DNA of 64,000 nucleotides from Gentiana macrophylla (Eukaryota; Streptophyta; Magnoliopsida; Gentianales; Gentianaceae). Location: positions 124,001 to 188,000 of the forward strand of contig JAOBSW010000555.1 of NCBI GenBank assembly GCA_026214975.1, in the 5' to 3' direction. Position numbers and translations under genes: made by a program. Below the pieces are notes generated by a model, which ran no database searches, was not told the DNA's origin, and saw only the letters and a program-made list of their open reading frames with translations. Of this stretch, positions 30,713 to 41,899 are shown piece by piece (the stretch's first letter is position 1; every line of letters starts with the position of its first letter).

Positions 30713-31473
30713 TTCTGGCGTGAACCCTCATTTCCTGCGATTTTCAAAAGTGAAACCCGACTTTCCCCTTCTCCAAACCTAAAATCTTTGTTTACGAACC
30801 AAATTTGGCGATTCTTGTTGCAAAAGAACGGTCTTTGCACCTCTTTTCATTTATCCAGTCCATTTCCTCCAACAATCAACGAGATTTGAAGAATCGAGTT
30901 TATTCGGTCTGGCCATTTTGACAAAAGTTGGCATTTTGGTGGCCAATCTTGGTGTTTACGGGCTTTAATACATTCAATCATCATCCTCTCATAGCGTTGG
31001 GTAAGTCTATAGCAACTTTTCTCGTTTCCATTCAAGTTTTTGTGAGTTCGATCTTGGCTCGACTCATTTTCTTGAATATGCACTCATCTTGTTCTATTTT
31101 ACATTTGTTGCCCTTTTTTCCCGAATTCAGGTTGTGATGATGATGTGGTGCGTTTGTGGTGGTTGTTGGTGGTATGCTTTGTTTGAAATCCCGATTTGGA
31201 CGATAAGCGGGTAACCATTTGTGTGAATTGTTTGGTTTAGATAGAAGTTTGACAATGGTGCGTGAGAAGGCGGTTGTGAAACGTTATGGTAAAGGTTAGC
31301 TAGGGAGAGCGGTAAGCGGAGCGTTTAGAGTTTGATCCCTCCACAATTGTTCCAAACCAAGGTGTTGTCTCCAAGAGCAACCCACAGGGCGTCTCAAACA
31401 ATGTAGGACTGAATTAAGAGATGATTCCCTTCCGATTCAAAGGCGAGGGCGATGATGAGGTCCTCTCGTTAGG
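30713..31473 (+). other. Untranslated stretch before the env-position ORF
   Basis: About 760 bp with several short ORFs but no recognisable protein. If the TATA box at 30702 is used, this is a long leader of the env-position transcript. Confidence 0.35.
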
Positions 31474-32450
31474 ATGACTCGAGGCACTCGGGGTGGTGAA
31501 TCTTCTAGAGTGAGGTTGGTATGCGAGGATGTCGTTGGGGAGGAGGCTGAAACCGAAGCTACACATGCACCCAAGAAGAAAGCTAAGAATGTTGTCCCTC
31601 TTGCTATGCCCGTCGATTCAGTAAATCCACGAGCTCATAGTGCCCACACTAAGGATTATGTGACTAGGAGTATGATCTTTTGTGAGAGGTCAAGACACAA
31701 CAAGTTGATCCCGCCCGTGAAGATGTTAAAGGCTCGTAAATGGGATGAGTTCTTGAAAATTCCTCCTACCCCGGTCAATGATTCTATAGTGAGAGAGTTT
31801 TATGCGAATTGTTACGAGGCGGATTTGGATGACGGTTTTGTGATGGTTCGAGGTGTCAAAGTTCCTTTTTCCGCCAAGGTGATCAACCGGAAATATAAGT
31901 TGCCGGCGTTTAGCGGCTTGGATTACAAGGAGGAGATCGCTGAGCGGCAAAATGAGGAGGTAAGGATCCGATGGAGGAGCTGCGATTGAAAGTTTGTCGG
32001 ATGTGGCATGGGTGTTGAGACCGAATGGTGATAGGAAGGAGTTAATCACCACGACTTGGGACCGAGGATTGGAGGTCTCACATCCGGTTTATCCAGAGTC
32101 GGTTGATTCTAAGAATAATCTCACACATTTCTATATCGGTGATCTTGGGATGTTGTATGCATTGGTTTTCGGGTTGAATGTTGATGTCGGGCAAGCTTTG
32201 TTTGATGACATTTTGGCGAACCAGAAGGTATCTACCGGAGTTTGATAGTGCCCCATTTGATACATCAGTTATGTTTGGATGCTGGGGTTGCTGAGTATAC
32301 ATCGGATCACAAGACAAAGAGTTACCCCCCCATTCGTAGAGAGAAAGCTCCACCTGCAGGTGAGTCTGCGGCAGCCCCACCTCCGGTACCTCCTATCCCT
32401 ACCATTTCTCCATCAGTGCGGATGCGGCTCAGCATGGCCTGATTTTTAGC
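31474..32450 (+). pseudogene. E3 env-position ORF, plant transposon-protein (Transposase_32-like) domain
   Basis: The product begins MTRGTRGGESSRVRLV and carries a short basic cluster APKKKAKN near residue 40. The domain core has FCERSRHNKLIPPVKML, IVREFYANCYEADLDDGFVM, VRGVKVPFSAKVINRKYKLP, then after a frame change near 31985 SDVAWVLRPNGDRKELITTT and TTWDRGLEVSHPVYP, FYIGDLGMLYALVFGLNVDV. This pattern is known from plant retroelements of this group, where such an ORF occupies the env position; it has no signal peptide or transmembrane segment, so calling it an envelope would be wrong. A stop at 32243-32245 and shifts make it a pseudogene. Confidence 0.65.
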
Positions 32451-32529
32451 GCGGTGGATGCTTGATCGGCGGAACATCTGAGAACAACCTTGTCACCTTA
32501 CTTGGTGTGTGCTTGAGGGTAGATCGCCG

Positions 32530-32800
32530 AGGATGAGCGGGTTTATGACCACGGCTTGATGGATTATAGTTTCGATGGCGACATAGAGCAGGCGATTGCA
32601 GCTGTGATTCGAGAGCCATCTGACGATGAGGAGGATGAGCCCCCGGTAGACCCTGCTACTACTTCTACTACACAGCCGGGACCTTCTTCGACTACTGCTG
32701 CTGCTATTCCTCCGTCTGATGATCCGATTCCTCCGCCCGAGCGATCCGAGATTTTTATGCATTTTACGCTTGTTGTATTTCTTACTTTTCTCCACATTCG
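32530..32800 (+). pseudogene. Acidic proline/threonine-rich tail of the env-position ORF
   Basis: The open stretch from 32556 has DYSFDGDIEQAIAAVI, then EPSDDEEDEPPVDPATTSTT and PGPSSTTAAAIPPSDDPIPP, a low-complexity tail of the kind that ends such proteins. It lies in a frame different from the upstream part and ends in non-homologous sequence near 32800. I see no enzymatic motif. Confidence 0.45.
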
Positions 32801-33231
32801 ATCTGGTTTATCGATGACTTTGACTACTTTACTTTTGATGCTTTCATGATTTACGTACCTTCTACTTTTCTCGCTCGCATCGTTTATCGTAGGCGTGATT
32901 TTATTTCTTTGAAATCATGTAAAGGTATCTAGCATCCGTGCTTAGGTTTGAACTTATTTGCCATTATGATGATTTTGGAGGACGCTTATTGTTATATCTC
33001 TTTATTCTATTCCGTTTCACTTTATTATTATGTTATTATACCCGCTTTTTTCCCGAGATTCTATTGTTTTGTCGAGTGTTGCAGATCTAGTTTTGTCGAG
33101 CTCTCGGTTGAGTTCGGTTTGGGCGTTTTCCGACGCTTTTTGCGGCGTTGTTTCTTTCATGCTCCGGCCTGACCAACATCTCGGTTTTTACTCTGCATAC
33201 TGGTGAGTTTCTTATCCTTTTACTTTACGCA
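32801..33231 (+). other. E3 3' untranslated stretch
   Basis: T-rich, non-coding sequence between the env-position ORF and the first polypurine-like tract. No feature is recognised. Confidence 0.4.
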
Positions 33232-33272
33232 CAACATGAGGACATGTTGCATTTTTAAGTGTGGGGGGAGGA
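33232..33272 (+). promoter_or_regulatory. Internal hairpin and polypurine tract (upstream PPT)
   Basis: CAACATG-AGGA-CATGTTG (33232-33249) is a perfect 7-bp stem with an AGGA loop. Eight nucleotides later comes aagtgtggggggagga (33258-33272). It lies about 1.05 kb before the terminal PPT at 34306. A second, internal priming site for plus-strand DNA is the obvious possibility. Confidence 0.6.
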
Positions 33273-34285
33273 TAGTTCGATTTGTACCTATGCGTATACG
33301 TTTGTTTAATACGTTAGATTGTTTTTTATGCAAAATGAGCGTATTTTTTCGAAATTTTCCGACACTTTTGTTTTTGTTTTGTCCCGAGTAGGCAATTCAA
33401 TTTGAAGTTCGTTGTTTTTATAGTCATCTATGTGATATTTCATGTACTTGATAAGTTAGTTGCTTCACATGACACTATTTTTCACGAGCCATAGTTAATG
33501 ATGAGCTACTTTTATAAAGTTATACCCCGTTTTGGATTAGTAGTTTTTGATTATCTCATAAGTCATGTGCTTAGTGCTACGTATATATCGTGAGACTTAT
33601 GATAGTTTGTATTTAGTTCCGTAGTATGTTGTACTGTGAATATCTAGAAGTTTGAATGTGATAAGTAACACGGGGCTAATGTCAATTAAAAGGATAAGTT
33701 AATAGTTGATTAAAAAGGGTGTGTCGAAAGCTAGTCGATGATTTGAGTGAGGTAGGGTATACCACGTATGTCCTATTCCACCATGATGACCAGGAGCTCA
33801 CGATAGTTAGAAAAAGCTGCCTTATGATTGGAGTACGGTAGGGGATTATCTCGAAATGTCCTATTCTGCTATGAGGGCAATAGCTTCTTCTAATGTGTGT
33901 TCAAAAAAAAGTGAATGAATTCAATCAACTTAAGATATGTTATGAAATGAATAAGGCTTAGTTTTCGTTAATCTTATCCCCAGTATAAACTGATAGATAT
34001 GCTGTAGGGATTATCCTCTGAGTATTTCAGAAGGGTCCTAGGTATATTCGATCATTCTTTTCGGGATATGTCACGTTTGTAGGGTACATCTTATGAGTGT
34101 CATTTATTACTATTCTACGAGGGGGTATTAGCTAGTTTTGCTTTGAGTTATTCAAGTTTGGTTTTAGTGGAAGTTTCCTATGGCTATGCACTTACACGAT
34201 GGTGAACACCTAAGTTATTGAATATATGTTATATTTGTCTAGATGCCTGTTTTCCTTTCTCGAGCCTAATTTTTCGTTTTGTTTT
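33273..34285 (+). other. E3 region between the two purine tracts
   Basis: One kilobase without a supported gene. Two diverged copies of a segment (about 33740-33790 and 33826-33880, both with gtaggg, tgtcctattc and tatgagg-like words) suggest an internal duplication of about 85 bp. Nothing else is evident. Confidence 0.4.
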
Positions 34286-34318
34286 GCTCGGGACGAGCAA
34301 AGTCTAAGTGTGGAGGAG
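34286..34318 (+). promoter_or_regulatory. Terminal hairpin and polypurine tract before the LTR
   Basis: GCTCG-GGA-CGAGC (34286-34298), 7 nt, then aagtgtggaggag (34306-34318), immediately followed by the LTR start TGG at 34319. The stem differs from the 7530-7542 copy (GTTCG/CGAAC) by a compensated pair. Confidence 0.75.
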
Positions 34319-35859
34319 TGGTTAAGGGTGAAAATCTATGAATTATAAGGATATATTTTACGATGTTTCCCCTCTATATTGTGTAATTTGCATAATAATT
34401 GGTCTTTATATTGAAATATTGAGCAAACGATATTTTTATAGACTTAATCGCAATATTGATATGTTTATGTGATTTTAGGGTTGAAATATAATTATTTGAA
34501 TACTATTACAGTTTGCGATGTTTTCCATGTGTTATAGGTATGTTTATTGTGCTCAAATGATGATTTAAAGAAATTAAAAGTCGAGCTAAGTTGATTGAAG
34601 AAAGAGATAATGATGATTTGGAAGGAAGGAAAGAGATAAGTATGCAAGAATCCCATTCAAGGCGGCATGAACGTTCATCCATGAAGCGTCCATCTTGACG
34701 CAGCGTCCGGCAATTCGGACGTTCGTCCATGAAAGCGATTTTTCTGAGAGAGTTTGAATGGAAGTGGGCGGCGTCGAGGGAGTTCAAGAATGTCGGACGA
34801 GCGGCCATTATAGTGAACGCTCGTCCATCCGACCGACTTAGAGAAACCGACTTTGGAGGCTATAAATACCCGCCTGTTTTCACACATTGGAGATACCAAT
34901 TGATAATTCTCGAACCCTAAACCCTAGGGGCGGCTATAGGCTGCACTTTTACTCTGTTTTTCCAGTTTTTTATGTTCTTCAATTCCTAGACACAATTAGT
35001 TTTGTTTATGCAATTTATTTCAACAATTCGAGCTATTCAAGGATGCTAAGAGGCTAGGCTTCAATCAAACGAGCATTGTGAAGCCATCCAACTTTCATTA
35101 ATTTTGATTCTTCGGTTATATTGTAAGTTTTTAATCAAGTTGTTTCCTTTATCATGTCTTATGTTGATTAATTGCATTTATATCGAAAGATGTGCATGTA
35201 TGATGTTTTATATTTGATGAAAGTCTTTATAAACATTAGATCACCATGATTTAGGAATAGATCATTGATCTATGTCAAGCGAAAGTTGATAGGTTGAATA
35301 TCTAGGTTTAAAGCGTTAAAGTTTACATCTTTGTTTATGTTATGACGCGTTAATTTCCGTAAATCGAAAGATAGAAATTAATAGGCGAATCATCTACGAA
35401 AGTAGGATTCATACCTTTGATAAGAAGAATCACAACTTGATAGAAACTGCAATATAATCGGGATGAGAGATTAGTGTTTGTTGGATAGGTGGATCAATAC
35501 TCGTTTGTCCGTTTTAAATTTGATTTAATCCTTGAAACTTGAACTGCTTTTTTAGTTAGTCTATTTCCTATTGCACCTTTAGATTAATTTGTTCGCAACC
35601 AAACCTTCCTAGCTTTGGATTTTCGTCCTCTGTCTAGTTTATTTTCAGCATATATGTGTAGTTTAGTTTTGTTTTACTCGCTGTTTAGTTTAGTTTTTCG
35701 TGACATAGTTTAGTTAGACAAAAACTAGGAACCACAATCGTCTAGTTCCCCGTAGGATCGACCCGGCATTAACCACTAGTACTACGATCCTTATACTTGG
35801 GGTTAACCGGATTATAAATTTATTACTTGTTTGTTTTGCATAGATAAAATCCGTAGACA
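34319..35859 (+). repeat. Athila-type LTR, 1.54 kb
   Basis: Starts TGGTTAAG after a polypurine tract and ends ...gtagaCA. The TATA box is tataaat at 34861-34867. Upstream motifs are gaacgttcatcc (34669), gaagcgtccat (34683), cagcgtccgg (34701), ggacgttcgtccat (34717) and gaacgctcgtccat (34814). After the LTR end comes agtttttg, the spacer that precedes the PBS after the 9297 LTR end; the PBS itself is then lost in the X LTR. So this LTR also has internal-type sequence on both sides. Confidence 0.75.
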
Positions 35860-35869
35860 AGTTTTTGAA

Positions 35870-36642
35870 TTGATAGAACCACAATTTAATTAATCCGATG
35901 CAAGATTATCTTAGATTTGAATTGAGGGATATCACCGTTACCGGAAAGATAGGATTTTTCATGTGTTTAATTCATTATGTTGTTCTTGTTCTCTTTCATG
36001 TTTTTATGCCGCATGTTAATCGAATTTAGATAACGGAAGTTAATAGATTCATTAGATTATCGTGAGGGAGATTAACAATTATTATTCCAACAAACGGAAG
36101 TTGAGGGATAATGTTGTTAGGTTAGGATTCAATACATATCTTTGATTTGTATTGATAGTAGTTAAGACCGGAAGGTAAACTAATTAATGGCGTGATAAAT
36201 CGGAAGAGGAAACGCTTCATTAGAAAAGATAATAATCCAAGATAACTAATGAATGAATGTTTGTCTATCTTACTGATTTCGGTGGGGTGAGGTTGTTGGG
36301 AATAGGTTGATCATGGTTTGTTTATGTTTGTTCAGTTATTAGTTAGTTTTACTGTTTTCGTAGATGTAGTTTTATTTATTTTGCCCGCAACTATATTTCC
36401 TGGCTTTGGATTAACAATCCTCCGTCCAGTTATTTTTCCGTTCTAGTTTAGGTTTAGATTTAGTTAATAAAGAGGAATTAATGAAGTTAGATTCAACAGC
36501 CCAATTCCCTGAGGATCGATACCCGTACTTATCCAACTTTACTAGCAACTACCCGGTATTCGGCCGGTTAGGAGGTAGTTTTGCATGGTAGTATAGGTTT
36601 ATAAATTTTCTTTTGTTTTAATGATGCAAAATCTCCCCAACA
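35870..36642 (+). repeat. X-family LTR, plus strand, 5'-truncated
   Basis: It is the inverted counterpart of 9528-11134 without the hAT insertion. It ends ccccaaca at 36642. The start has been lost: homology to the other copy begins only at about 35878, right after the E3 LTR and its spacer. No PBS follows; copia-type sequence begins at 36643. Confidence 0.7.
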
Positions 36643-37419
36643 CAGTCCACACTCAACAGCAACCTCTAAATGACCTGGTGCCTAATGAGGAGGAACAAGA
36701 ACAGATGGAAGAAAAAGAAGAAGAAGCACAAAATGAGAAGGAAGAGGAAGAAGAAGAAAAAGAAGAAATTGAAGTGGAAAATGAGAAGAAGCAAGGTAAA
36801 GATGCTGAGGATGAAACTAATGGGGATGAAGAGGATGTCCATGTGGCACCAGAAGAAATTGATCCAGAGAGAGTCTTCAATCTGGACATTCAACCGCTCA
36901 TTGTGGACATGGAAAGGCAATATTACAGCAGGCAAAACCTGAAGAATGCCTTAAGGAGTGAAGCAACCTCCATCAATCACAAGATTGAGGCTCTCCTCAG
37001 CCATATCAAGATCCAAGATGAGGTCATGGAGAGACAAGGAAATTTACTTTGCAACTTACAGCAACTCATCCCTCATCATGTCCAAACCAATCTTGAGTTT
37101 CTTGCTGAAACAACTGACAATAATCTCAAACCATTTGTGGACACTCTAAATGCTCACACTCAACAAATTCAGCATCTGGATGAGATAATGGAGCATTCTG
37201 GCAAGCAGCTGGACTTTCTAATCAATGTTGGTGAGGCCAACAACAAAATACTGGAGAAAAAGTATGGCCCTCTCCCGAGTGCAAGCGACAATTGCGGACC
37301 TTGAAGCACGTTTTGATGCTGCCACAAAGGGGGAAGGAAACTCAAAGCCTGAGAGCTCCAGTGGAAAGGAAAAGGGCAGCAAAGGCAAGGACAGCAAAGG
37401 CAAAGCATCGAGTTTGTGA
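36621..37419 (+). pseudogene. Acidic coiled-coil ORF at the 3' end of a copia-type element
   Basis: The frame 36621-37304 encodes 227 residues: an acidic run rich in E and K (about residues 24-60), then a helical part with heptad-like spacing (DMERQYYSRQNLKNALRSEA, INHKIEALLSHIKIQDEVME, HTQQIQHLDEIMEHSG). The frame slips near 37270 and a lysine/serine-rich end (GSKGKDSKGKASSL) finishes in another frame at 37419. The first seven codons come from the X LTR, so the ATG is borrowed. Its place just before a SIRE-like PPT and LTR suggests the env-position ORF of a SIRE/Maximus element; the protein itself I do not recognise. Confidence 0.5.
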
Positions 37420-37598
37420 AATGAAGAAGTAAACCAGATTACTGTTGCTTAATTCAATTGATTTTGCCTTTGTCGTTTAAATAAAAAGATGCAATATCTT
37501 ATTGCCCTGCGTGATGGATGAATAAAATTGTTGAGTTTTTATTACATTGTTTATTATGAAAATTTTGATTACTTATGTTCAGGCTTATGAGGTTTTGG

Positions 37599-37649
37599 CA
37601 TCATCAAAAGGGGAAATTGTTAGGAACATTTTATTATGTTTTGATGATG
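37599..37649 (+). promoter_or_regulatory. Copia polypurine tract embedded in a perfect inverted repeat
   Basis: CATCATCAAAA (37599-37609) and TTTTGATGATG (37639-37649) pair perfectly over 11 bp and nearly so for three more. Between them lie the purine tract ggggaaa and the LTR start TGTTAGG at 37618. The hairpin thus straddles the internal/LTR border. Confidence 0.65.
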
Positions 37650-39032
37650 GCCATACTAGTCGTTATAGCAAGCCTGAAATAAGTTAGAATTCTCTGTATA
37701 AGTCTTTACTTAGAGTCGACATGTTGTATAAGTTGAGTCGGACAAGTATTGTACTAGTTGGTAGGGACGGCAAAGCAAAAGCAGATATTCGGCAAAGTGA
37801 AGCCAGCCAAGCACCAGCAGAGAAGTAATGAAGACATTATGGTCTGACTTATAACCAAGGAAGTCTGTGATGACCTTGGATAAGTCTAAGTTATGTTTCA
37901 AGTGATGAAACTCAATATTCAAATATGGTGTACACTGGTCTCACCCAAATCAAGGACTAGTGAAGTATAAAGATTCTCCGGAAACTAAAACAAAGAAGAA
38001 AACAGTGAATAGGCTGAGTAAACTGACTTTCGGCAAAGTCAAAACAAAACAGCGAAGAAAGAACTAACGGCTAAGTCAGAAGGCTCACTCGACCGTTCTG
38101 AAAAACGGCGAAGTAACACTTACCAGATCAGATTTGATATATGTTGAAGATACAGAAGATCATGCATTAAATGCACAATCAATAGAGGATCAATCAAGGA
38201 CGGATTTTCTGCTATACGTTTGAAGAAAGAATCCGATCACTGAGACCAAGGAGAATGCAATTAAGGAGGAATCAAGAATAAAATCAAGGATTATTCCCTC
38301 ATTAATACAGCCAACGGACGGAATTTCAAAACCAAGGTTATTCAAGGCTATAAATAGAAGGCATTGATGTAAAAGAAAACAACGATTCAAAAAAGGGAAA
38401 GAAAGCGAAGTTCATCAATTTGAAAAGCCTTCTCTCCGAACTTACAAGGATACATCTAGTGATCAACTCAAATATCAGAGCTACAAAGTCATACTCAGAA
38501 CTGAGATTGATCAAGCAAGTGTGTGAATCACATTCACATCTAATTGAAGCAACTGAATCAGAGGCAATCTGAGAAGGAGTTGAATCTGTGATAGCTGTTG
38601 AAGGATTTTGATCTTAAGGAGCTGCAAAAAGGAAGACTAAATCACTGAAGCTGTTGCAGTCAAGGAGTGATAGTCTTGTAGATTGTGAAGCTTGGGAAGC
38701 CAAGGACAATCATACTATTGTATCTGTGAAAACAATAGTGAATTCCTCCGATCATCACAGGAGAAGAGTGGATTAAGGGATTACACCACCCTGAACCACT
38801 ATAAGCCTTGTGTCAATTTAATTTCTGCAATTTACTTTACAGCATTTATTTAATTTGCCTACATCATAACTTATATCTGTGGTTTTCTGAACTGATTTGC
38901 AAACAACATAGTAAGAAGGGACTTATCCGCTGCCCAAAAGCTTTTAAATAAAAGAAAATTTTTTGAAACTCCACTATAGTCATTCACCCCCCCCCCCTCT
39001 GACTATAGTTTCACCCTTCTCTGGGACCAACA
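37618..39032 (+). repeat. SIRE/Maximus-like copia LTR, 1.4 kb
   Basis: It starts TGTTAGG after a purine tract and ends gggaccaaca at 39032, with a C-run (38987-38997) and tctgactatag just before the end, as in SIRE-type LTRs. A TATA box (ctataaatag, 38349-38358) sits mid-element. No methionine-tRNA PBS follows, so this is the 3' LTR of a truncated copy. The lineage is inferred from termini. Confidence 0.65.
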
Positions 39033-39163
39033 GATCCCTATAGGATAAGAAAGTAGAGATTTTGTTTTTGCAGTGACAGTGGCAGTAAACTGTCATTGCT
39101 TCCAAAATGATCCAAAAATAGACTGCAGGAAGTCTATAGCATACTGCTGTGGTTCTTTTGCCC
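39033..39163. other. Border between the copia LTR and the Helitron genes
   Basis: 131 bp with two perfect hairpins: TGACAGT/ACTGTCA (39074-39095) and ATAGACT/AGTCTAT (39118-39137). Helitron 3' ends carry a hairpin before CTRR, but no CTRR word stands at the right distance, so I do not claim the terminus. Confidence 0.4.
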
Positions 39164-41788
39164 TTACTTCAGATTTGGTTCGGAATCAGACTTTGCTTTC
39201 TTCTTGTTTCGAGTGGAGGAATCTGAGCTGTTGGCATTTTCATTGTCAGAGTCTTGTGTTTTTGATTCTATCTGCTTTGGACGTTTGCCTTTGTCGGTAA
39301 TACTTGTGGTTCCTGAGATATTGTGTTGTTATCTGTTTTTATATTGCTGTATAACGTGGAAGTAACGACAAATTACCATTGTAGACCTACCGGATTCCAC
39401 TTTAGTCTGGCTGGATATTTGTCCTTCTTCGTTAATGGAGTCTGAGGTTTGTTGTTTCTCAATCCAATCCACTACAGTGTAGCGAGTCATCTTGTCGTTG
39501 AAACTTTTTTTTACTTGCCTTTATCTGCATTATTAGTATCTTGGATTGAAGTTCCTCGTTGATGTCCATTAGCAGCTTCATTTTTGCCTGCATTCGGATC
39601 ATCAAAGTGCACTGATTATCATAGTGTTTCGTCGTGTCGGTGTAAATGCAATAGATTTGTGGTTGACGGTACCTGTTTGTCGTTTTTATGAAGATCCTCA
39701 GCTGATCTACGCAAGAGTCTTGTTGCACATTTGTCAAAGAAAGTTTCGTTGATTGTGGTTGACGTGTCAGAAAGCTGGACGATGACCTTGCAGCTGTTGG
39801 GTGAAGATTGGATATATAAAGAAGTTGTTTACTACAAAAATGCTGCAGATAGAGGAAAAGCAGCAGAGGAAAACGCAAACAAAAGAACAGACAAAGGCAC
39901 AGGCTAACAACCAAAGAACATGATTAGGCACCCTACAACATACTGAATTGGTCACCATACTACATGCAATTAAGAAAAACGAGAAATCGGAAATTCAGAA
40001 TCCGACTCCACCACGTTAGTAGAAAATGAAACTGAGCCCAGAAAATCAGTAGACACTTATTTTTATAGTCAATTTGGGGAAGTGTTGTTTTACCGTGGTA
40101 ATGCATTCAAGTCTTGTTTACAAGAAGTGCAGTTGAACGGCTCATGTGGCATTGCTTTCTGCGTTCCGTAGCATTTTGGACACACAGTGTAGCATGGTTT
40201 TTGATCGATGTTGGTGATGGTTAATGTCACTTCTGCATTGATAACCTGTGACAACATTCAAAATGTAGGTTATGTATTAGTTATTTTGGATCAGTATTTG
40301 TTGTTACTACTTTGATAGAAGTGTTGTTTCTAATTGCTCACCTTGCCATCTGGTTGTATCTTTGATAACGGCGTAATACTTGCAAAGTCTATTTCATTTG
40401 AGATAGTCTCGAGATAGTTCGGTGTGGGTGCTCCAGCAGCGTTCCGGATCAGTTCTTTGTTGTTGTTCACCCTTTTTTTTGGGTGTAGGGAAATTGAGCG
40501 TGTTTATATAGGTTATTAGATGGGTGTCTAAGATAATATTCATGAAAAAGTAATGTTTGTTTAAAGATTGTTGAATGTATATGTTAAAAGAGCGTACCAT
40601 GATCTCAGTGTCTTCACTTCTGCGATATTAGGTTCCAATGCAACAAACGAGAAATGTAACGTGGATAAAGAGATACCTAAATTGACAGAGATGATTTAGG
40701 CTGACAAATGACCATTATGGTTTGTTTAAAAGCAACTGGGTATGTTTTCGTATCCTTACCATGAAATGGGGATGCCTTTAGTCCTTTGCAAAGGATGATC
40801 GGTAGTTCTTCTCTCAATCTAAACAGTTCGCCTCCTTGTTTGTGGCCATAATCTCCCCAAAGAGTAACTGTTATTGGTTTTAACTTGTAGAATCACATGA
40901 GAGTAATATTAGGTACCTGGTTGTAAGTTGATAATTGAACATGTGAGTAGTTTCTTTCCAAGAATGAAATTTGGAGGTGTATGGATGGAAGGTAATGAGA
41001 AGTTTCTTACTCGTTTTGTATGACAGTGCATTCACGTAGAGGTACCAACTTTGATCTAACTGGTACGTAACGTGTTTCTTTCACATCAACAACCACAGCT
41101 AGAAAGTCTGTAAAACAGATTATTGCATGTAATATGTTTAGTTGAGTTTCTTTGTTACATACTCGTAGAGAGTAAGTAATATGTATGTAAAGTGGATAAT
41201 TGCGTATAGTTTGCGACCTGATTGCTTAGTAAATAGCATTTTTGAATTATAAAGGTTACGTACCTACTGAAGCTCCTGAGGTAACATGGGAACGAAGGGC
41301 TGAAAATGGAGTAGATTGAATTGGTGGACAGGCTATCATTTGGTCGTGTTCTTTTACTGGTCGTATGAAAGTTGTTCTTGAAAGCTGCCACTGGTATTGA
41401 CTTGGGGAGTTATGTTTGTACTCCTCTTTTACTGTGTCCACATCAGCTCCTCCAATGATGTACGTACGGAACGGTATCAAGTTACCTTCTAGAAGCTCAA
41501 TGTTGGTATTCCAGATGACACCTTCTATTTTTTGTCCCTAGTCATTTGCAAATTAGGACCGGAATTAAAGGTGTGTATTTAAATTTTTCCAGAAGGGAAT
41601 CCAGGAAATAGTTAATGAAATGAAATTGAAACAAGTGTTTGTTGATCAACCTGTTCGTCTTGTAGGATCAATTTTCGGAGTCGTCTCCCAGACTCATTCG
41701 TATACACGTTGCTTTTTTGGAGAATAAAGACCTTTACTCGCCAATTGTCTGTGTTAGGAGTAATGTCGTCGATATGAAGTTTTGCCAT
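39164..41788 (-). CDS. Helitron RPA1-like gene (replication protein A large subunit), multi-exon
   Basis: Single-strand DNA-binding protein of the RPA70 type, a usual passenger of plant Helitrons. Exons I can frame: 41788-41651 (KLHIDDITPNTDNWRVKVFI), 41537-41264 (QKIEGVIWNTNIELLEGNLI, YIIGGADV), 41107-41011 (TFLAVVVDVKETRYVPVRSK), about 40889-40760 (TVTLWGDYGHKQGGELFRL), about 40680-40598, about 40470-40342 (GAPTPNYLETISNEIDF), 40245-40094 (zinc ribbon CYTVCPKCYGTQ ... CTSCKQ), 39793-39673 (CKVIVQLSDTSTTINETFFD), 39312-39164 (basic/acidic tail with RNKKKAKSDSEPNLK, likely a nuclear signal). Introns have GT..AG ends. I see no clear disabling change, but some exon edges are uncertain. Confidence 0.75.
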
Positions 41789-41899
41789 TAGGACCTTCGC
41801 TGTTAGTCATTTACACCAGAGAGAATTTATGACATAATATAAGTGGAAGTCTTTGTGTGCTGTATCTTTGCACACTTATATTTTACGTATGTTTGTTAT
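41789..41899 (-). other. Short spacer between RepHel stop and RPA1-like start
   Basis: Only 111 bp separate the RepHel stop codon from the RPA1-like ATG, both on the minus strand. Such close spacing suggests co-transcription or a very compact promoter; nothing recognisable is seen in it. Confidence 0.4.

Noticed and set aside
31474..32450. Retroviral envelope gene
   Set aside because: Position fits, but there is no signal peptide, transmembrane segment or cleavage site; the residues fit the plant transposon-protein domain.
32493..32797. Minus-strand ORFs rich in Arg/Ser and Gly/Ser
   Set aside because: Antisense shadows of the acidic Pro/Thr-rich tail of the env-position ORF.
36653..36942. 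Overlapping ORFs on both strands at the acidic run
   Set aside because: They are shadows of a GAA/GAG-rich low-complexity coding stretch.
38987..38997. C-run as a G-quadruplex or telomere-like signal
   Set aside because: A single homopolymer typical of SIRE-type LTR ends; no repeated G-tract pattern.
39074..39137. Two hairpins as the Helitron 3' terminus
   Set aside because: No CTRR word at the required distance and no A/T insertion junction could be identified.
39164..41788. Host RPA1 gene
   Set aside because: It directly follows a RepHel gene on the same strand and lacks the N-terminal domain of cellular RPA1, as far as I can see; Helitron passenger is the simpler reading.
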